From positions 1,116,001 through 1,180,000 of the forward strand of contig NC_019776.1 in NCBI RefSeq assembly GCF_000317675.1: a DNA stretch of 64,000 nucleotides. Reading direction: 5' to 3'. Origin of the DNA: Cyanobacterium aponinum PCC 10605. GTDB lineage: Bacteria > Cyanobacteriota > Cyanobacteriia > Cyanobacteriales > Cyanobacteriaceae. Shown here in pieces: positions 8,345-17,445 of this stretch. Below the pieces are notes generated by a model that made no database searches, had not been told where the DNA came from, and worked only from the letters and a program-made list of their open reading frames with translations. The number at the start of each line of letters is the position of its first letter. Position 1 is the stretch's first letter. Both the position numbers and the translations under genes were made by a program.

Positions 8345-8815
8345 ATGGATAATCAAATTTGGGAAAAACCAGAAATAATATCTTGGACACAAATACTTTT
8401 AAATAGTTATAAAAGTCTTTTAAATAAAGAATTAATAGAAAGAAATGAGGACTTATTAACAGACTCCAAAAACTTATATAATGCTGATTTCGTGGTTTTA
8501 TCCCACAATAATAAACCAGATCCCATTTACAATTATGGAAATCAACAAGCCCTAGATTTATGGGAAATGAACTGGCAACAATTAATACAAACTCCCTCTC
8601 GCAATACCACAGAACCCATATCAAGAGAGGAAAGAGAAGCACTACTCAAAGAAGCCAACTTAAAAGGCTATATCACCAACTATGGAGGCGTAAGAGTCTC
8701 TAGTACAGGCAAAAGATATTTAATACAAGATATTACCCTTTGGAACTTATTTGACAGTAACGGTGAATATTGTGGTCAAGCCGCCACTTTTTCTCACTGG
8801 CAAAAATTAGAGTAA
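8345..8815 (+). CDS. MEKHLA-domain (PAS-like) protein
   Basis: A 156-residue protein that is almost entirely one MEKHLA domain, the PAS-related fold found in cyanobacteria and in plant HD-ZIP III factors. Recognisable segments are LSHNNKPDPIYNYGNQQALDLWE, where a PAS-like ligand pocket begins, then ISREEREALLKEA and FSHWQKLE at the end. The domain may sense redox or a small ligand, but that is known only by family analogy. It is monocistronic between two repeat-filled gaps. Confidence 0.82.
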   Translation: MDNQIWEKPEIISWTQILLNSYKSLLNKELIERNEDLLTDSKNLYNADFVVLSHNNKPDPIYNYGNQQALDLWEMNWQQLIQTPSRNTTEPISREEREALLKEANLKGYITNYGGVRVSSTGKRYLIQDITLWNLFDSNGEYCGQAATFSHWQKLE

Positions 8816-9124
8816 ATAGTTGGTAGTGAATAATTAATAAATAGTAACTAATAACTTCTAACTCCTGTACGAGCGAATGGCCATTCGCTCCTAACTAATT
8901 CCTAACTCATTACTCATTTCCCCCTCTCACCCTCTACTCTCATCTCCTCAACACCTTAAGGGTTGAATATATTCAACCCCTACCACCTGAAACCCATCTT
9001 CTTAATTTCTGAAATGATATTATTATTGAACAACTGAAGTTATAATCAAAGCATACTGTGCTAGGATTAACGGTATTAGTTATAATTTCAAAGTGTTAAA
9101 ATAAATTATCCCAGACGAAGTTCT
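8816..9124. repeat. Repeat-filled gap with two perfect 20-bp palindromes
   Basis: Contains GAGCGAATGGCCATTCGCTC at 8871-8890 and GGGTTGAATATATTCAACCC at 8960-8979, each a perfect palindrome set in modules shared with other gaps (ctcattactcatttccccctctc, taccacctgaaacc). The last ~90 bp before the next gene are AT-rich unique sequence and probably hold its promoter. Confidence 0.8.
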
Positions 9125-10312
9125 ATGATCGCATCGTCAGACATAATTGCGAGTATTGCCGATGATTTAAGTCGTTTACCAGAAGCAAAAAGGGCAAAAA
9201 AATTAGTTTTTTATGTAAGTCAAAGATACTGGGAGTCAGATTTTTCAATCGTCAATAACTATTCTTTTGAATCGTTGCTAGAAGTATTATATGAGAGTAA
9301 TCCTACCATAGAAGACCTTAAGGCATTACTTTATCAAGCGGTTAATACTCTTAATCGCAAAGGAGTTTATGTAAAAATTGCTCAGTATGTGTATAAAAGA
9401 ATGTCAAAGTTATATACAGAAGATGCTCAAACAGTGTCTAACGCATCGGAATATCAAGGGAATGAGCTAGAACCAGAGTTAATCGATCGCATCTGTGAGA
9501 ATATAGAATATCATGAAGAATCCCCCCGAATTAAAAAGTTAATCTTTGCCGCTTGTAAGCAATATTGGGAAAATGACATTAACGTTATTGAAATGTATGA
9601 TTTAAGGGAATTAGTTTTAGAATTACATGAGTTGTATCCCAATGCCAAAAGACTAAGAAAAGCCCTTGATAAAATTGTTGCGAGTATCAACCGTCAGAAT
9701 TTTTATTCTTTTATCGCAGATACTATCATTGGAGAGTTAACTTATCTCTATAAACATGAACCTGCAGAGATAAGAGAGCAAGGGAATGAAGATGAAGATA
9801 CGAAATTGATTAGAGCCAAAAAACCCAATCAGTCTTCTGATATTTCCAAAGAAACTCAAATTGCGATCGAGCAACGCCACTCTGTGATCGAGTCGGTGGA
9901 AGAAAGCCCAAATCCCACCAAAGAAGAAGAAAGTTTATCCATCAAACAAGGTACAGATGTTGAACCTAGTGCCATCCCTGAAGGACAAGTTTTGCCCTGG
10001 TTAAAAGTTGATAGTCTCTTTGATCTCAAACAAGACATAATGCAATACACTAATCCTCTCAGGGCTAAAATAGTTTTATTCTATACTGTTTATCAAATTG
10101 ACCCCTATGAGCAACACTGGTCAATTGTTCGCACCTGTAACCTCGATGACTTGCTAATTAAACTCTTTCAACAGTATGGTAAAGATTTAAAATTGGTAGA
10201 ACATCATTTATTGCAAGTAGCCAACGCCCATATTGAAGGTTTAGAAGTAGAAGAAAACATCCAAGCCGCCACCGCCTTAGTAGAATGTATTAAACACTTC
10301 TACAAAAAATAG
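9125..10312 (+). CDS. Uncharacterised protein with a three-fold repeated helical domain
   Basis: A 395-residue soluble protein. Three copies of a ~90-residue alpha-helical unit can be aligned by eye: ~4-98 (KRAKKLVFYVSQRYWESD...LLEVLYESNP...), ~118-210 (RIKKLIFAACKQYWEND...LVLELHELYP...) and ~297-394 (RAKIVLFYTVYQIDPYEQHW...LLIKLFQQYG...). An acidic, low-complexity linker at ~215-285 separates copies two and three. I recognise no family or catalytic motif. A scaffold or regulatory role is only a guess. The gene is followed 86 bp later by a pentapeptide-repeat gene. Confidence 0.75.
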   Translation: MIASSDIIASIADDLSRLPEAKRAKKLVFYVSQRYWESDFSIVNNYSFESLLEVLYESNPTIEDLKALLYQAVNTLNRKGVYVKIAQYVYKRMSKLYTEDAQTVSNASEYQGNELEPELIDRICENIEYHEESPRIKKLIFAACKQYWENDINVIEMYDLRELVLELHELYPNAKRLRKALDKIVASINRQNFYSFIADTIIGELTYLYKHEPAEIREQGNEDEDTKLIRAKKPNQSSDISKETQIAIEQRHSVIESVEESPNPTKEEESLSIKQGTDVEPSAIPEGQVLPWLKVDSLFDLKQDIMQYTNPLRAKIVLFYTVYQIDPYEQHWSIVRTCNLDDLLIKLFQQYGKDLKLVEHHLLQVANAHIEGLEVEENIQAATALVECIKHFYKK

Positions 10313-10398
10313 ATAAATCAGCCGATAAAACTCAATCCAAAAAAAATAAATCGGAAATCAGCAATAAAAAATAACGAAATATTATTTCTGGGAAAATT

Positions 10399-11391
10399 AT
10401 GGAAATTAACCAATTTATTGAGCGTTACACTTCAGGAGATCATAACTTTACGGGTGCAATGTTAGCAGGAATAGACCTTACAAATAGTGATTTGATTGGT
10501 ATTATTCTCCGAGAGGCAAATTTACAAAAGACGAATTTTACCTTTGCCTATCTTAATCGTGCCGATTTAAGTAGAGCTAATTTAGTGGAAGCTAATTTTA
10601 GCGGTACAAACCTCAATCAAGCTAACTTAATGGGAGCAAATTTACATCGGGCGGAACTGCATGGGGCTATTCTACAAAAAGCGGATTTAAGAGGAGTAGA
10701 ATTAACTTTAGCTAACTTACTAGACGCTAACTTATTTGAAGTGGACTTACGCTATGCAAATTTAAGCAATGCAAATCTTAAAGGGGCTTGTTTAAGATCA
10801 GTAAATATGAGGAGAGAAAAACGTTCTGAACCAACAAACCTAAGAGGGGTAAACTTAGACAAAGCAGACCTAAAAAACTCAGATCTTCGTGGGGTTGATT
10901 TAAGAAACGCAAGTTTAGTCGGAGCTAATTTAGTCGAAGTTAACTTAAGGGGAGCTGATTTAACTAATGCAGACTTGACTCAAGCCAACTTAAAAGGAGC
11001 TTTTTTAACAGAAGCAGAATTTATGGGGGCAAAGTTAATCGGAGCTAATCTTTCTAATGCTAAACTAGAACGGACTAAATTAGTAGATGCAGATTTAAGT
11101 ATGGCAAATTTAGAAAGTGCCACAATGCCCGATGTGAAATTTACTCGTGCGAATCTTCTTCAGGCAAACTTAAGTTTTGCTCGTCTCAATCGAGGTGATT
11201 TAACTCGTGCCAATTTATACGGTGCGGTTATGCGTAATGCTTCTTTGATGGAAGTGTTTTTTGCTCGTACTAATTTAACCTCCGCAGATTTAACTAATGC
11301 AAATTTAATTGGCGCTGATTTGAGTAGTGCTAACCTAACGGGAGTTAATTTACAAGGGGCAATTATGCCTGATGGGCAGGTTTATCATTAA
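10399..11391 (+). CDS. Pentapeptide-repeat protein
   Basis: 330 residues made almost wholly of A(D/N)LXX pentapeptide units from about residue 18 to the end, interrupted near residues 133-148 by a basic insert (MRREKRSEPTN). Such proteins fold as a right-handed quadrilateral beta-helix. They are numerous in cyanobacteria, mostly with unknown roles. A short non-repeat N-terminus (MEINQFIERYTSGDHNF) resembles the leader of cytosolic cyanobacterial members. There is no signal peptide. Confidence 0.9.
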   Translation: MEINQFIERYTSGDHNFTGAMLAGIDLTNSDLIGIILREANLQKTNFTFAYLNRADLSRANLVEANFSGTNLNQANLMGANLHRAELHGAILQKADLRGVELTLANLLDANLFEVDLRYANLSNANLKGACLRSVNMRREKRSEPTNLRGVNLDKADLKNSDLRGVDLRNASLVGANLVEVNLRGADLTNADLTQANLKGAFLTEAEFMGAKLIGANLSNAKLERTKLVDADLSMANLESATMPDVKFTRANLLQANLSFARLNRGDLTRANLYGAVMRNASLMEVFFARTNLTSADLTNANLIGADLSSANLTGVNLQGAIMPDGQVYH

Positions 11392-11398
11392 TTTTATT

Positions 11399-11604
11399 AA
11401 CCTCAGTTCGGGTTAAGAATATCCGATAAGGTTAGGTGTCAGGTGTCAGGTTGCAGGTTGCAGGTGGTAGGGGTTTTTAGCAAGGGGCTTAAGCCCCTTG
11501 TTTAAGTCAGTTCGGTTTAAGGCAATTTTATCGTTATTTTTAAGAAGCTATAAGGTTTTCTGACTACGAGTTGGGATGCTTTCAGCTTATCCAAAACTCA
11601 GGTT
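11399..11604. repeat. MITE-like dispersed repeat bounded by AACCTCAGTTCGG / ...ACTCAGGTT
   Basis: It starts with AACCTCAGTTCGGG at 11399, directly after the pentapeptide gene, and ends with the inverted CCAAAACTCAGGTT at 11591-11604. Inside are gtcaggtgtcaggttgcaggtt modules and the perfect palindrome CAAGGGGCTTAAGCCCCTTG at 11481-11500. The flanks do not show a clear target duplication. The rest of the 398-bp gap (11605-11789) is AT-rich unique sequence. Confidence 0.7.
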
Positions 11605-11789
11605 AGTTAGAACAAGGTTTCAGGTTTGAGGTGTTAGCTTCAAGAATCAACAAAAAAAATATCTATGCTTTACTAATTTTCTCCTTTTGATTACTTCCTA
11701 ACCTAAAATCTCGAAATAGTTAATATTAAGATAAAATGAAACGGAATTATCAGTTTATTGTTAATTTAAAATAAAGAAAAAATATTGTC

Positions 11790-12035
11790 ATGGATGAAAA
11801 CCAAAGAGATAAGGAAAAGTTTTTATTTCCCCAAAGTAGTTATCGAGGTGATTTTACGCCTGAGAATTTAATGTTTAATTCTAATTTACAAGAATTTGCT
11901 CAAAAAGTAAGTTATATTTGCAATTTAGAAACTAATGGCAAAATAGCCCCCCAAGAAGCATATCGCCAAATTAAAGAACTATGGCAAAATTTGCGTAAAA
12001 GTATCAAAAATTTGGGTATTAATGATCAAAAATAG
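11790..12035 (+). CDS. Small conserved cyanobacterial protein (DUF7219-like)
   Basis: An 81-residue soluble protein. The run FLFPQSSYRGDFTPENLMFN, then LQEFAQKVSYICNLETNGKI and a helical C-terminus match my memory of a small cyanobacterial family annotated DUF7219. No function is known. It lies 36 bp upstream of the ABC permease on the same strand and may be co-transcribed with it. Confidence 0.75.
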   Translation: MDENQRDKEKFLFPQSSYRGDFTPENLMFNSNLQEFAQKVSYICNLETNGKIAPQEAYRQIKELWQNLRKSIKNLGINDQK

Positions 12036-12071
12036 ATTATAATTAGCCCACTGTAATCTTTACTCAAATCT

Positions 12072-13097
12072 ATGTCTCGCTCTTCATCTTTACAGTATTA
12101 TATTATCGCTCGTCTGCTGTTAGCTCCTTTAATGTTATGGACGATTGTAACAATTGTTTTTTTGTTATTGAGAGCTACACCCGGTGATCCCACTGATGCT
12201 ATTCTAGGTACTAGAGCCCCTGAAGCGGCAAAGGAGGCACTAAGAGAAGAATTGGGTTTAAATGCCCCTTTATGGGTACAGTATTTCAAATATTTAGGGC
12301 AGGTATTGAGCTTTGATTTAGGCTCTTCTCTCACAAGTCGGGGAGAAAGTGTTTGGCAGGTTATCCAACAATATTTTCCTGCTACGGTGGAATTAGCTTT
12401 TTTTGCAATCTTAGTTGCGATCGCAATTGGCATGACTGTAGGGATTATTTCTTCATTACGTCCCAATACTATTTGGGATTTAGGAGGTAGATTATTCGGA
12501 ATTATTACTTATTCTCTGCCTTTATTTTGGGTAGGGATGATTATGCAATTAGTTTTTGCGGTGCAGTTAAGATGGTTTCCTTTAGGTACTCGTTTCCCTA
12601 TCGGTTTAGACACTCCGAACAAAATTACTGGCTTATATACCATTGATAGTTTATTGTCTTTTAATGGTCATCAATTCAGCACTTCTATTCATTACTTAGT
12701 TTTACCCTGTTTTACTCTGGGAATCTTATTGAGTGGTATTTTTGAGCGTATAGTGCGAGTGAATCTGAAAAAAACTCTACAAGCTGAATACGTGGAAGCG
12801 GCAAGGGCGAGAGGAATCCAAGAAAGAAAAATACTTTTTTCCCACGCCTTCAAAAATGCCTTAATTCCCGTTATTACCGTTATGGGTTTAACTTTTGCGG
12901 CTCTATTAGGGGGAGCTGTTTTAACCGAAGTTACCTTTTCTTGGCCCGGGCTGGGCAATCGTTTATATGAGGCTATTTCTTTGAGGGATTACCCCACAGT
13001 ACAAGGAATTATGGTTTTTTTTGGAATCATCGTTGTTTTTGCCAGTATTATTATTGATATTGTTAATGCTCTGATTGATCCAAGGATTCGTTACTAA
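12072..13097 (+). CDS. ABC transporter permease, DppB/OppB family
   Basis: A 341-residue inner-membrane permease with about six transmembrane segments. The N-terminus (TIVTIVFLLLRATPGDP) is the hallmark of DppB/OppB peptide permeases. The EAA cytoplasmic loop that contacts the ATPase is EYVEAARARGIQERKILFSHAFKNALIP, near residues 238-265. It would import oligopeptides or nickel-like complexes together with DppC, ATPases and a binding protein. None of those partners is adjacent, so they must be encoded elsewhere. Confidence 0.88.
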   Translation: MSRSSSLQYYIIARLLLAPLMLWTIVTIVFLLLRATPGDPTDAILGTRAPEAAKEALREELGLNAPLWVQYFKYLGQVLSFDLGSSLTSRGESVWQVIQQYFPATVELAFFAILVAIAIGMTVGIISSLRPNTIWDLGGRLFGIITYSLPLFWVGMIMQLVFAVQLRWFPLGTRFPIGLDTPNKITGLYTIDSLLSFNGHQFSTSIHYLVLPCFTLGILLSGIFERIVRVNLKKTLQAEYVEAARARGIQERKILFSHAFKNALIPVITVMGLTFAALLGGAVLTEVTFSWPGLGNRLYEAISLRDYPTVQGIMVFFGIIVVFASIIIDIVNALIDPRIRY

Positions 13098-13335
13098 CCT
13101 ACTTGAGTTCGATATAATTCTATTCCATATAAATGGGGCAAAGAGAAAAGGGAAAAGTGTTTATTATTGATATAAGCTGCGGTTAAATTGATTTTAAATA
13201 CATTTTCTCTCAATTTAATAATTGTTTAAGGGAAAATCTTGTTAATTAATGAGTCTTAACTCCTTATTTTTCAGTACTTTTTTCATTTTTCATCGAGTTC
13301 GGGTTAAACTATCTCAATGGAAAAATTCATAAATT

Positions 13336-13767
13336 TTACATTTGTACTTCTATTTCATTCTCTGGAGATTCAGGCACATTATCATCTAAACCTTCTGGAT
13401 TTTCCTCTACTTCTTTCAATTCCACACCTGAAGGTTGTTTCATTTCTAGCTCTGTTTCTAGTTCTGTTTCTTTTTCATCTCTATCCTCTTCAAACCCGTC
13501 CATATTTTCAGGATTTTCCATATCCATATCATTCATATCCATATCATCCATATCACCCATTTGGGCTTTTTCTTCCTGTTGTTGTCTAACGCTTTCTCTT
13601 TGTATTTCTCTGATTTGTTCTTCCATCATCTCGTTGCCTTGACGAAAGAAGCGATCGGAATCTTCTCCTCTGATTTGAGCCAAACTTTCGCTCATAGTTG
13701 CACCTAAACCGAGTGTAACAAGCCCTAGAAGTCCCGAAAACCATAGTAAATTAGATAACTTCTTCAT
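13336..13767 (-). CDS. Secreted Met/Asp/Glu-rich low-complexity protein
   Basis: 143 residues. A signal peptide is clear: MKKLSNLLWF, a hydrophobic core, then a likely cut after ESLAQ near residue 31. The mature part is strongly acidic and Met-rich, with a DMDDMDMNDMDMENPENM stretch around residues 71-88 and a second Glu-rich tail. Such Met/Asp clusters could bind metal ions such as copper, silver or calcium, but this is speculation from composition. The opposite strand carries an open frame that I regard as a by-product of the repeats. Confidence 0.6.
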   Translation of the reverse strand: MKKLSNLLWFSGLLGLVTLGLGATMSESLAQIRGEDSDRFFRQGNEMMEEQIREIQRESVRQQQEEKAQMGDMDDMDMNDMDMENPENMDGFEEDRDEKETELETELEMKQPSGVELKEVEENPEGLDDNVPESPENEIEVQM

Positions 13768-14072
13768 TGTTTTTCCCTAACAGATTTTGTTTATTTCACT
13801 CTCATTATAGTTGATTCAATATCTTTGAGATAAGTTAGGACTCAGAACTGAGGTTAATTATTTATATCACCTACATCCTACAAATTTTGTCTGTTCAGAG
13901 GTTCAAAAGTCATCAGTGTCAAAACTGTTAAAATTCATTAGTATGTGTATATATTAGCCATTAGTCCTTAACTAAGGTTAAACTTAAACTTATACTTATA
14001 TATTTATTCTTATCTTATAATTTTTTATTAACACTAAATTGAACTTTATCTTATTAACTATTACTAGATTCC
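13768..14072. other. AT-rich intergenic region
   Basis: 305 bp between two divergently oriented genes (the secreted protein leftward, the sulfurtransferase rightward). It is very AT-rich with no repeats of the dispersed families and no ORF. It should contain both promoters, but I cannot single out a convincing -35/-10 pair. Confidence 0.5.
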
Positions 14073-14906
14073 ATGGGTTCCACTCAGGTAACTGTTTCGG
14101 CACAATGGCTCAAAGACAACCTCGGACGGTCAGATCTCAAGATCATCGATTGTCGTTTTCGTCTTGCTGATAGCCAATGGGGTTATCAAGAATATCAAAA
14201 AAGCCATATAGAAAATGCTTATTATCTGGATTTAAACCAAGATTTGTCAGACGTTGTTCAGAGTCATGGTGGCCGTCATCCTTTGCCCAAAATAGATGCT
14301 TTTACCTCGAAATTAGAGGAATTTGGCATTATTAAAGGGGAAACTACGGTCATTGCCTATGATGATCTTCGTTTAGCTTTTTCTGCTCGTTTATGGTGGC
14401 TTTTACGTTATTTAGGTCACGACCGCATCTTTATTCTTGATGGAGGATGGCAGGAGTGGCAAAAACTAGGTTATCCAGTTAGTAATAAAATTCCTGATAG
14501 AGTTAGAGGCTCATTTTTACCTGAAATTCGTTCTGATTTGCTAGTAGATAAAGATTATGTGGAATCTCGTCTTAATTTTGACTCTACTATTATTATCGAT
14601 GCTAGATCAGGCGATCGCTATCGAGGAGAACATGAACCCATAGATCCGATAGCAGGTAGTATTCCCGGTGCTAAAAATATTTTTTGGCAAGAAATGACAA
14701 CAGATGATAGCTTTCTTAAATCTGAGGAAGAATTAACCTCTCTGTGGTCTTCTTATCTTGAATATCCAGAAATAATCTTGTATTGCGGTTCTGGTGTTAC
14801 TGCTTGTGTCAATCTACTAGCTCTATTTAAAATTAACATTTCTCAAAGCAAATTGTATGCAGGAGGATGGAGTGATTGGTGTTCCTATCCTGAACACTTT
14901 CGCTAA
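14073..14906 (+). CDS. Thiosulfate/3-mercaptopyruvate sulfurtransferase (two-domain rhodanese)
   Basis: A 277-residue protein of tandem rhodanese domains. The N-terminal domain is inactive (IIDCRFRLAD start, SHGGRHPLP). The C-terminal domain carries the catalytic Cys238 in the CGSGVTAC loop and ends with YAGGWSDWCSYP. Enzymes of this layout move sulfane sulfur from thiosulfate or mercaptopyruvate to cyanide or thiols in the cytoplasm. The CG(S/T)GVTA loop is typical of the SseA/TST group. The gene stands alone with AT-rich flanks. Confidence 0.9.
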   Translation: MGSTQVTVSAQWLKDNLGRSDLKIIDCRFRLADSQWGYQEYQKSHIENAYYLDLNQDLSDVVQSHGGRHPLPKIDAFTSKLEEFGIIKGETTVIAYDDLRLAFSARLWWLLRYLGHDRIFILDGGWQEWQKLGYPVSNKIPDRVRGSFLPEIRSDLLVDKDYVESRLNFDSTIIIDARSGDRYRGEHEPIDPIAGSIPGAKNIFWQEMTTDDSFLKSEEELTSLWSSYLEYPEIILYCGSGVTACVNLLALFKINISQSKLYAGGWSDWCSYPEHFR

Positions 14907-15217
14907 TTATTTTATTTAAGTTAAATTACTTAAACTATAGGAAAAATTATTATATTTTAAAACTTATATTATTATTGAATGTTTCTATTATTCCTAAAAA
15001 TTATTATCAAATTATTTTGATTTAACTTATTAGGTAAACTGTATATTTTGCTACTAACATTTGTGATGTTTTTGCCATAAAAACTAAATATTTTTATTAA
15101 TTGAAAAAATTGTTTTATACCTTGTCTGAAATTCTCAGGCTTGTATATCATGTCACTTATATGAAAATATTTATAACTATATTCTTATTTTTATATTATT
15201 AAATAGATGTTATTTAT
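14907..15217. other. AT-rich intergenic region
   Basis: 311 bp that are almost pure A/T with scattered homopolymers. I see no ORF, RNA signature or member of the dispersed repeat families. It presumably carries the promoter of the NYN-domain gene. Confidence 0.5.
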
Positions 15218-15988
15218 ATGCACAACTTTGACATAAATAATGATAATTTAAACCTAGAAGGAAAATACATAGAAAATCACCTAGATTTTGAGGATACAAC
15301 GGATTTAGAAGAGGAAAATCTTACAGAAAAAGAACACCCTAAACCTCAACTAATTCCCCGTCCAGAATATAACCCTAATTACCAAGTAAATTCTACTAAT
15401 ATTATTACTAATAGTACGGAAATAAATCATAATTACTATGAAAATCATACTCATAATAGCCATGTAAATCCTCATCGCTTAAGAGATAGAATTTCAATTT
15501 TTGTTGATGGTAATAATATGTTTTATGCACAACAAAAAAATGGTTGGTTTTTTGATCCTCGTAAAGTTATTGACTATTTTTCGGAAGAGTCTGGTTTCAT
15601 GTTAATCAATGCTTTTTGGTATACAGGCTTAAAAGACTCTCAAGATCAAAGGGGTTTTCGAGATGCTTTAATTAGCTTGGGTTATACCGTAAGAACAAAA
15701 ATTCTTAAGGAATACTATGACGATAGTTCAGGTAGATTTTCCCAAAAGGCGAATTTAGACATTGAAATCGTGGTGGATATGTTCAATACTGTAGATCAGT
15801 ACGATCGTGTTGTTTTATTCAGTGGTGATGGTGATTTTGAAAGAGCGATCGAACTTTTACGCTCTAAAAATACTCATATAACGGTGGTTTCTACTGATGG
15901 TATGATTGCTAGAGAGTTGCGTAACGCAACAGATAGATATATAGATCTTAATGAGATCAGAAATTGTATAGAGAAAAAAGACTATTAG
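15218..15988 (+). CDS. NYN-domain protein, LabA-like
   Basis: 256 residues. The first ~85 are a hydrophilic, Asn-rich, probably disordered extension. From ~90 to the end there is a NYN (PIN-like nuclease fold) domain: RISIFVDGNNMFYAQ, then KANLDIEIVVDMFN, VVLFSGDGDFERAIELLR and ELRNATDRYIDLNEI. The acidic residues of a metal-dependent RNase site are present. In Synechococcus LabA acts in circadian negative feedback below KaiC, but most NYN proteins are uncharacterised RNases, so the assignment to LabA function is tentative. Confidence 0.82.
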   Translation: MHNFDINNDNLNLEGKYIENHLDFEDTTDLEEENLTEKEHPKPQLIPRPEYNPNYQVNSTNIITNSTEINHNYYENHTHNSHVNPHRLRDRISIFVDGNNMFYAQQKNGWFFDPRKVIDYFSEESGFMLINAFWYTGLKDSQDQRGFRDALISLGYTVRTKILKEYYDDSSGRFSQKANLDIEIVVDMFNTVDQYDRVVLFSGDGDFERAIELLRSKNTHITVVSTDGMIARELRNATDRYIDLNEIRNCIEKKDY

Positions 15989-16010
15989 AAGAATTAGGAA
16001 TTAGTAATCA

Positions 16011-16143
16011 AGGGGCTAGGGGCTAGGGACAAGGATAATTAAAAATTAAAAACACCTGAAACCTGAAACCTAACACCTGAAACCTTTTTCTCATTACTTG
16101 TTTCCCTTGAATATTTTGAACAGACATTTATTGACTATTGATT
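16011..16143. repeat. Short composite repeat
   Basis: Contains ggggctaggggctaggg, ttaaaaattaaaaa and the run of acctgaaacctgaaacctaacacctgaaacc that recurs in most gaps of this window. No gene or palindrome of the 20-bp classes is present. Confidence 0.65.
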
Positions 16144-16623
16144 ATGAATGATCATTCCCACCATAAAAACTTACCTTTAATTGGTTGGAGAGAATACTTA
16201 TCACTACCTGAATTAGGAGTAGAAAAAATCAAAGCGAAAATTGATACTGGTGCAAGAACATCAGCACTACACGCTTATCACATACACCCCTATCAAGAGC
16301 GCGATCCCGAAGGGATCGGCGGTACAGGACGCACCTTGATAAAATTTCAAGTACATCCCATTCAAAGGGAAACTCATACGACAGTTAGTTGTATAGCTCC
16401 CTTATTAGAATATCGTAAGGTCACGAGTTCTGGAGGTCATGCCACTGTTAGACCTGTAATTATTACCTCAGTTCAGTTGGGAGATTATAATTGGGATATT
16501 GAATTAACCCTAACAAATCGAGATGTTATGGGCTTTCGGATGCTTTTAGGAAGGGAAGCTATTCGCAAACGTTTCCTAGTGGATGCGGGTAATTCTTTTT
16601 TAAATAAAATTAAGAAAAAATAA
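16144..16623 (+). CDS. Retropepsin-like ATP-dependent zinc protease family protein (RimK-associated)
   Basis: About 159 residues from the ATG at 16144; an in-frame TTG two codons upstream is a less likely start. LPLIGWREYLSLPELG, AKIDTGARTSAL (with the Asp-Thr-Gly of a pepsin-like active site) and DVMGFRMLLGREAI are the conserved blocks of PF05618. In bacteria this family is often linked to RimK and glutaminyl-ligase systems, although no rimK is adjacent here. A 15-bp insert reading GAAGGGATCGGCGGT lies mid-gene. Confidence 0.85.
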   Translation: MNDHSHHKNLPLIGWREYLSLPELGVEKIKAKIDTGARTSALHAYHIHPYQERDPEGIGGTGRTLIKFQVHPIQRETHTTVSCIAPLLEYRKVTSSGGHATVRPVIITSVQLGDYNWDIELTLTNRDVMGFRMLLGREAIRKRFLVDAGNSFLNKIKKK

Positions 16624-16671
16624 TTGAATTTCATTAGCTCAGATCAATTTAAACTAGAAATTAGCAATTAA

Positions 16672-16803
16672 AGGGCAAGAGGCAAAGAAAGGGCAAAGGT
16701 AAGCAGTTGATAATTAATAACTTCTAACCCCTGTACGGGCGAATGGCCATTCGCCCCTAACTAACCCCTAACTCATTACTTGTTTCCCCCTAATCCCCCA
16801 ATC
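16672..16803. repeat. Composite repeat with GGGCGAATGGCCATTCGCCC palindrome
   Basis: A gap made of gggcaagaggcaaag, ttgataattaataacttctaac, the perfect palindrome at 16737-16756 and ctaactcattacttgtttccccct. The same modules occur in the same order at 8860-8930. Confidence 0.75.
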
Positions 16804-16836
16804 TTTTAATAAAGCCCATTATTTATTTAACTACCC

Positions 16837-17382
16837 ATGTATAGCGAAGAAAATCAATTTCGTAGAGTTCCCAAAGCACCCTTTGAACGTAGAGCTTATG
16901 CTTTCCTGATTGATTTTATTATAGTCTGGATTTTTTCTTCCCTTGTGACTAATATTTTCCTTGAGCTTGTAATATTTGTACTTCTTTGGTTTATATTCAG
17001 GGTGATAATTGTACAAATTAATAAGGGGCAAAGTTTAGGACGTTGGGCAATGGATTTGAAAATAGCAGATATACGCAGAAAAAGACAACCTTCTATGGTG
17101 TCAATGTCAAAAAGAGAAGGAGTCATCGCCCTAATTGCTTTTACTGCCATGATTGGTTTAAAAATTAACTTTAAAGACTCTTTGCTAATGGTTTTATTAT
17201 TAACCCCTATTATTGTGGATGGCTTAACGATTTTTTCTGATGATGAATATAATCAGGCTTTTCACGATCGCCTCTGTGATACGATAATTATTCAGACTCG
17301 TAGGGGATTCTCCTTAGATTTAAGACTGAAAAAACTTTTTAAAGAAGCAAAGGAAACTTGGCAAAAAAAGAGAAAAAAATAG
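16837..17382 (+). CDS. RDD-family membrane protein
   Basis: 181 residues. The RDD signature is the conserved FERRAYAFLIDFIIVW near residues 13-28 (Arg plus two Asp positions). Two or three further hydrophobic segments follow (~32-55, ~92-100, ~108-125), and the tail is basic. RDD proteins are small inner-membrane proteins, some proposed to be ion transporters. It lies 64 bp before murD in the same direction. Confidence 0.8.
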   Translation: MYSEENQFRRVPKAPFERRAYAFLIDFIIVWIFSSLVTNIFLELVIFVLLWFIFRVIIVQINKGQSLGRWAMDLKIADIRRKRQPSMVSMSKREGVIALIAFTAMIGLKINFKDSLLMVLLLTPIIVDGLTIFSDDEYNQAFHDRLCDTIIIQTRRGFSLDLRLKKLFKEAKETWQKKRKK

Positions 17383-17445
17383 AAAAACAGTTACAATCAA
17401 GATGCTATCCCCTATTAATAGATTCATTATCAACAAAATAAATAA

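Noticed and set aside
13317-13589. Plus-strand frame of 90 codons opposite the Met/Asp-rich protein
   Set aside because: It arises from the repetitive ATCC/CAT codons of the opposite gene. The minus-strand frame has a signal peptide and is the better choice.
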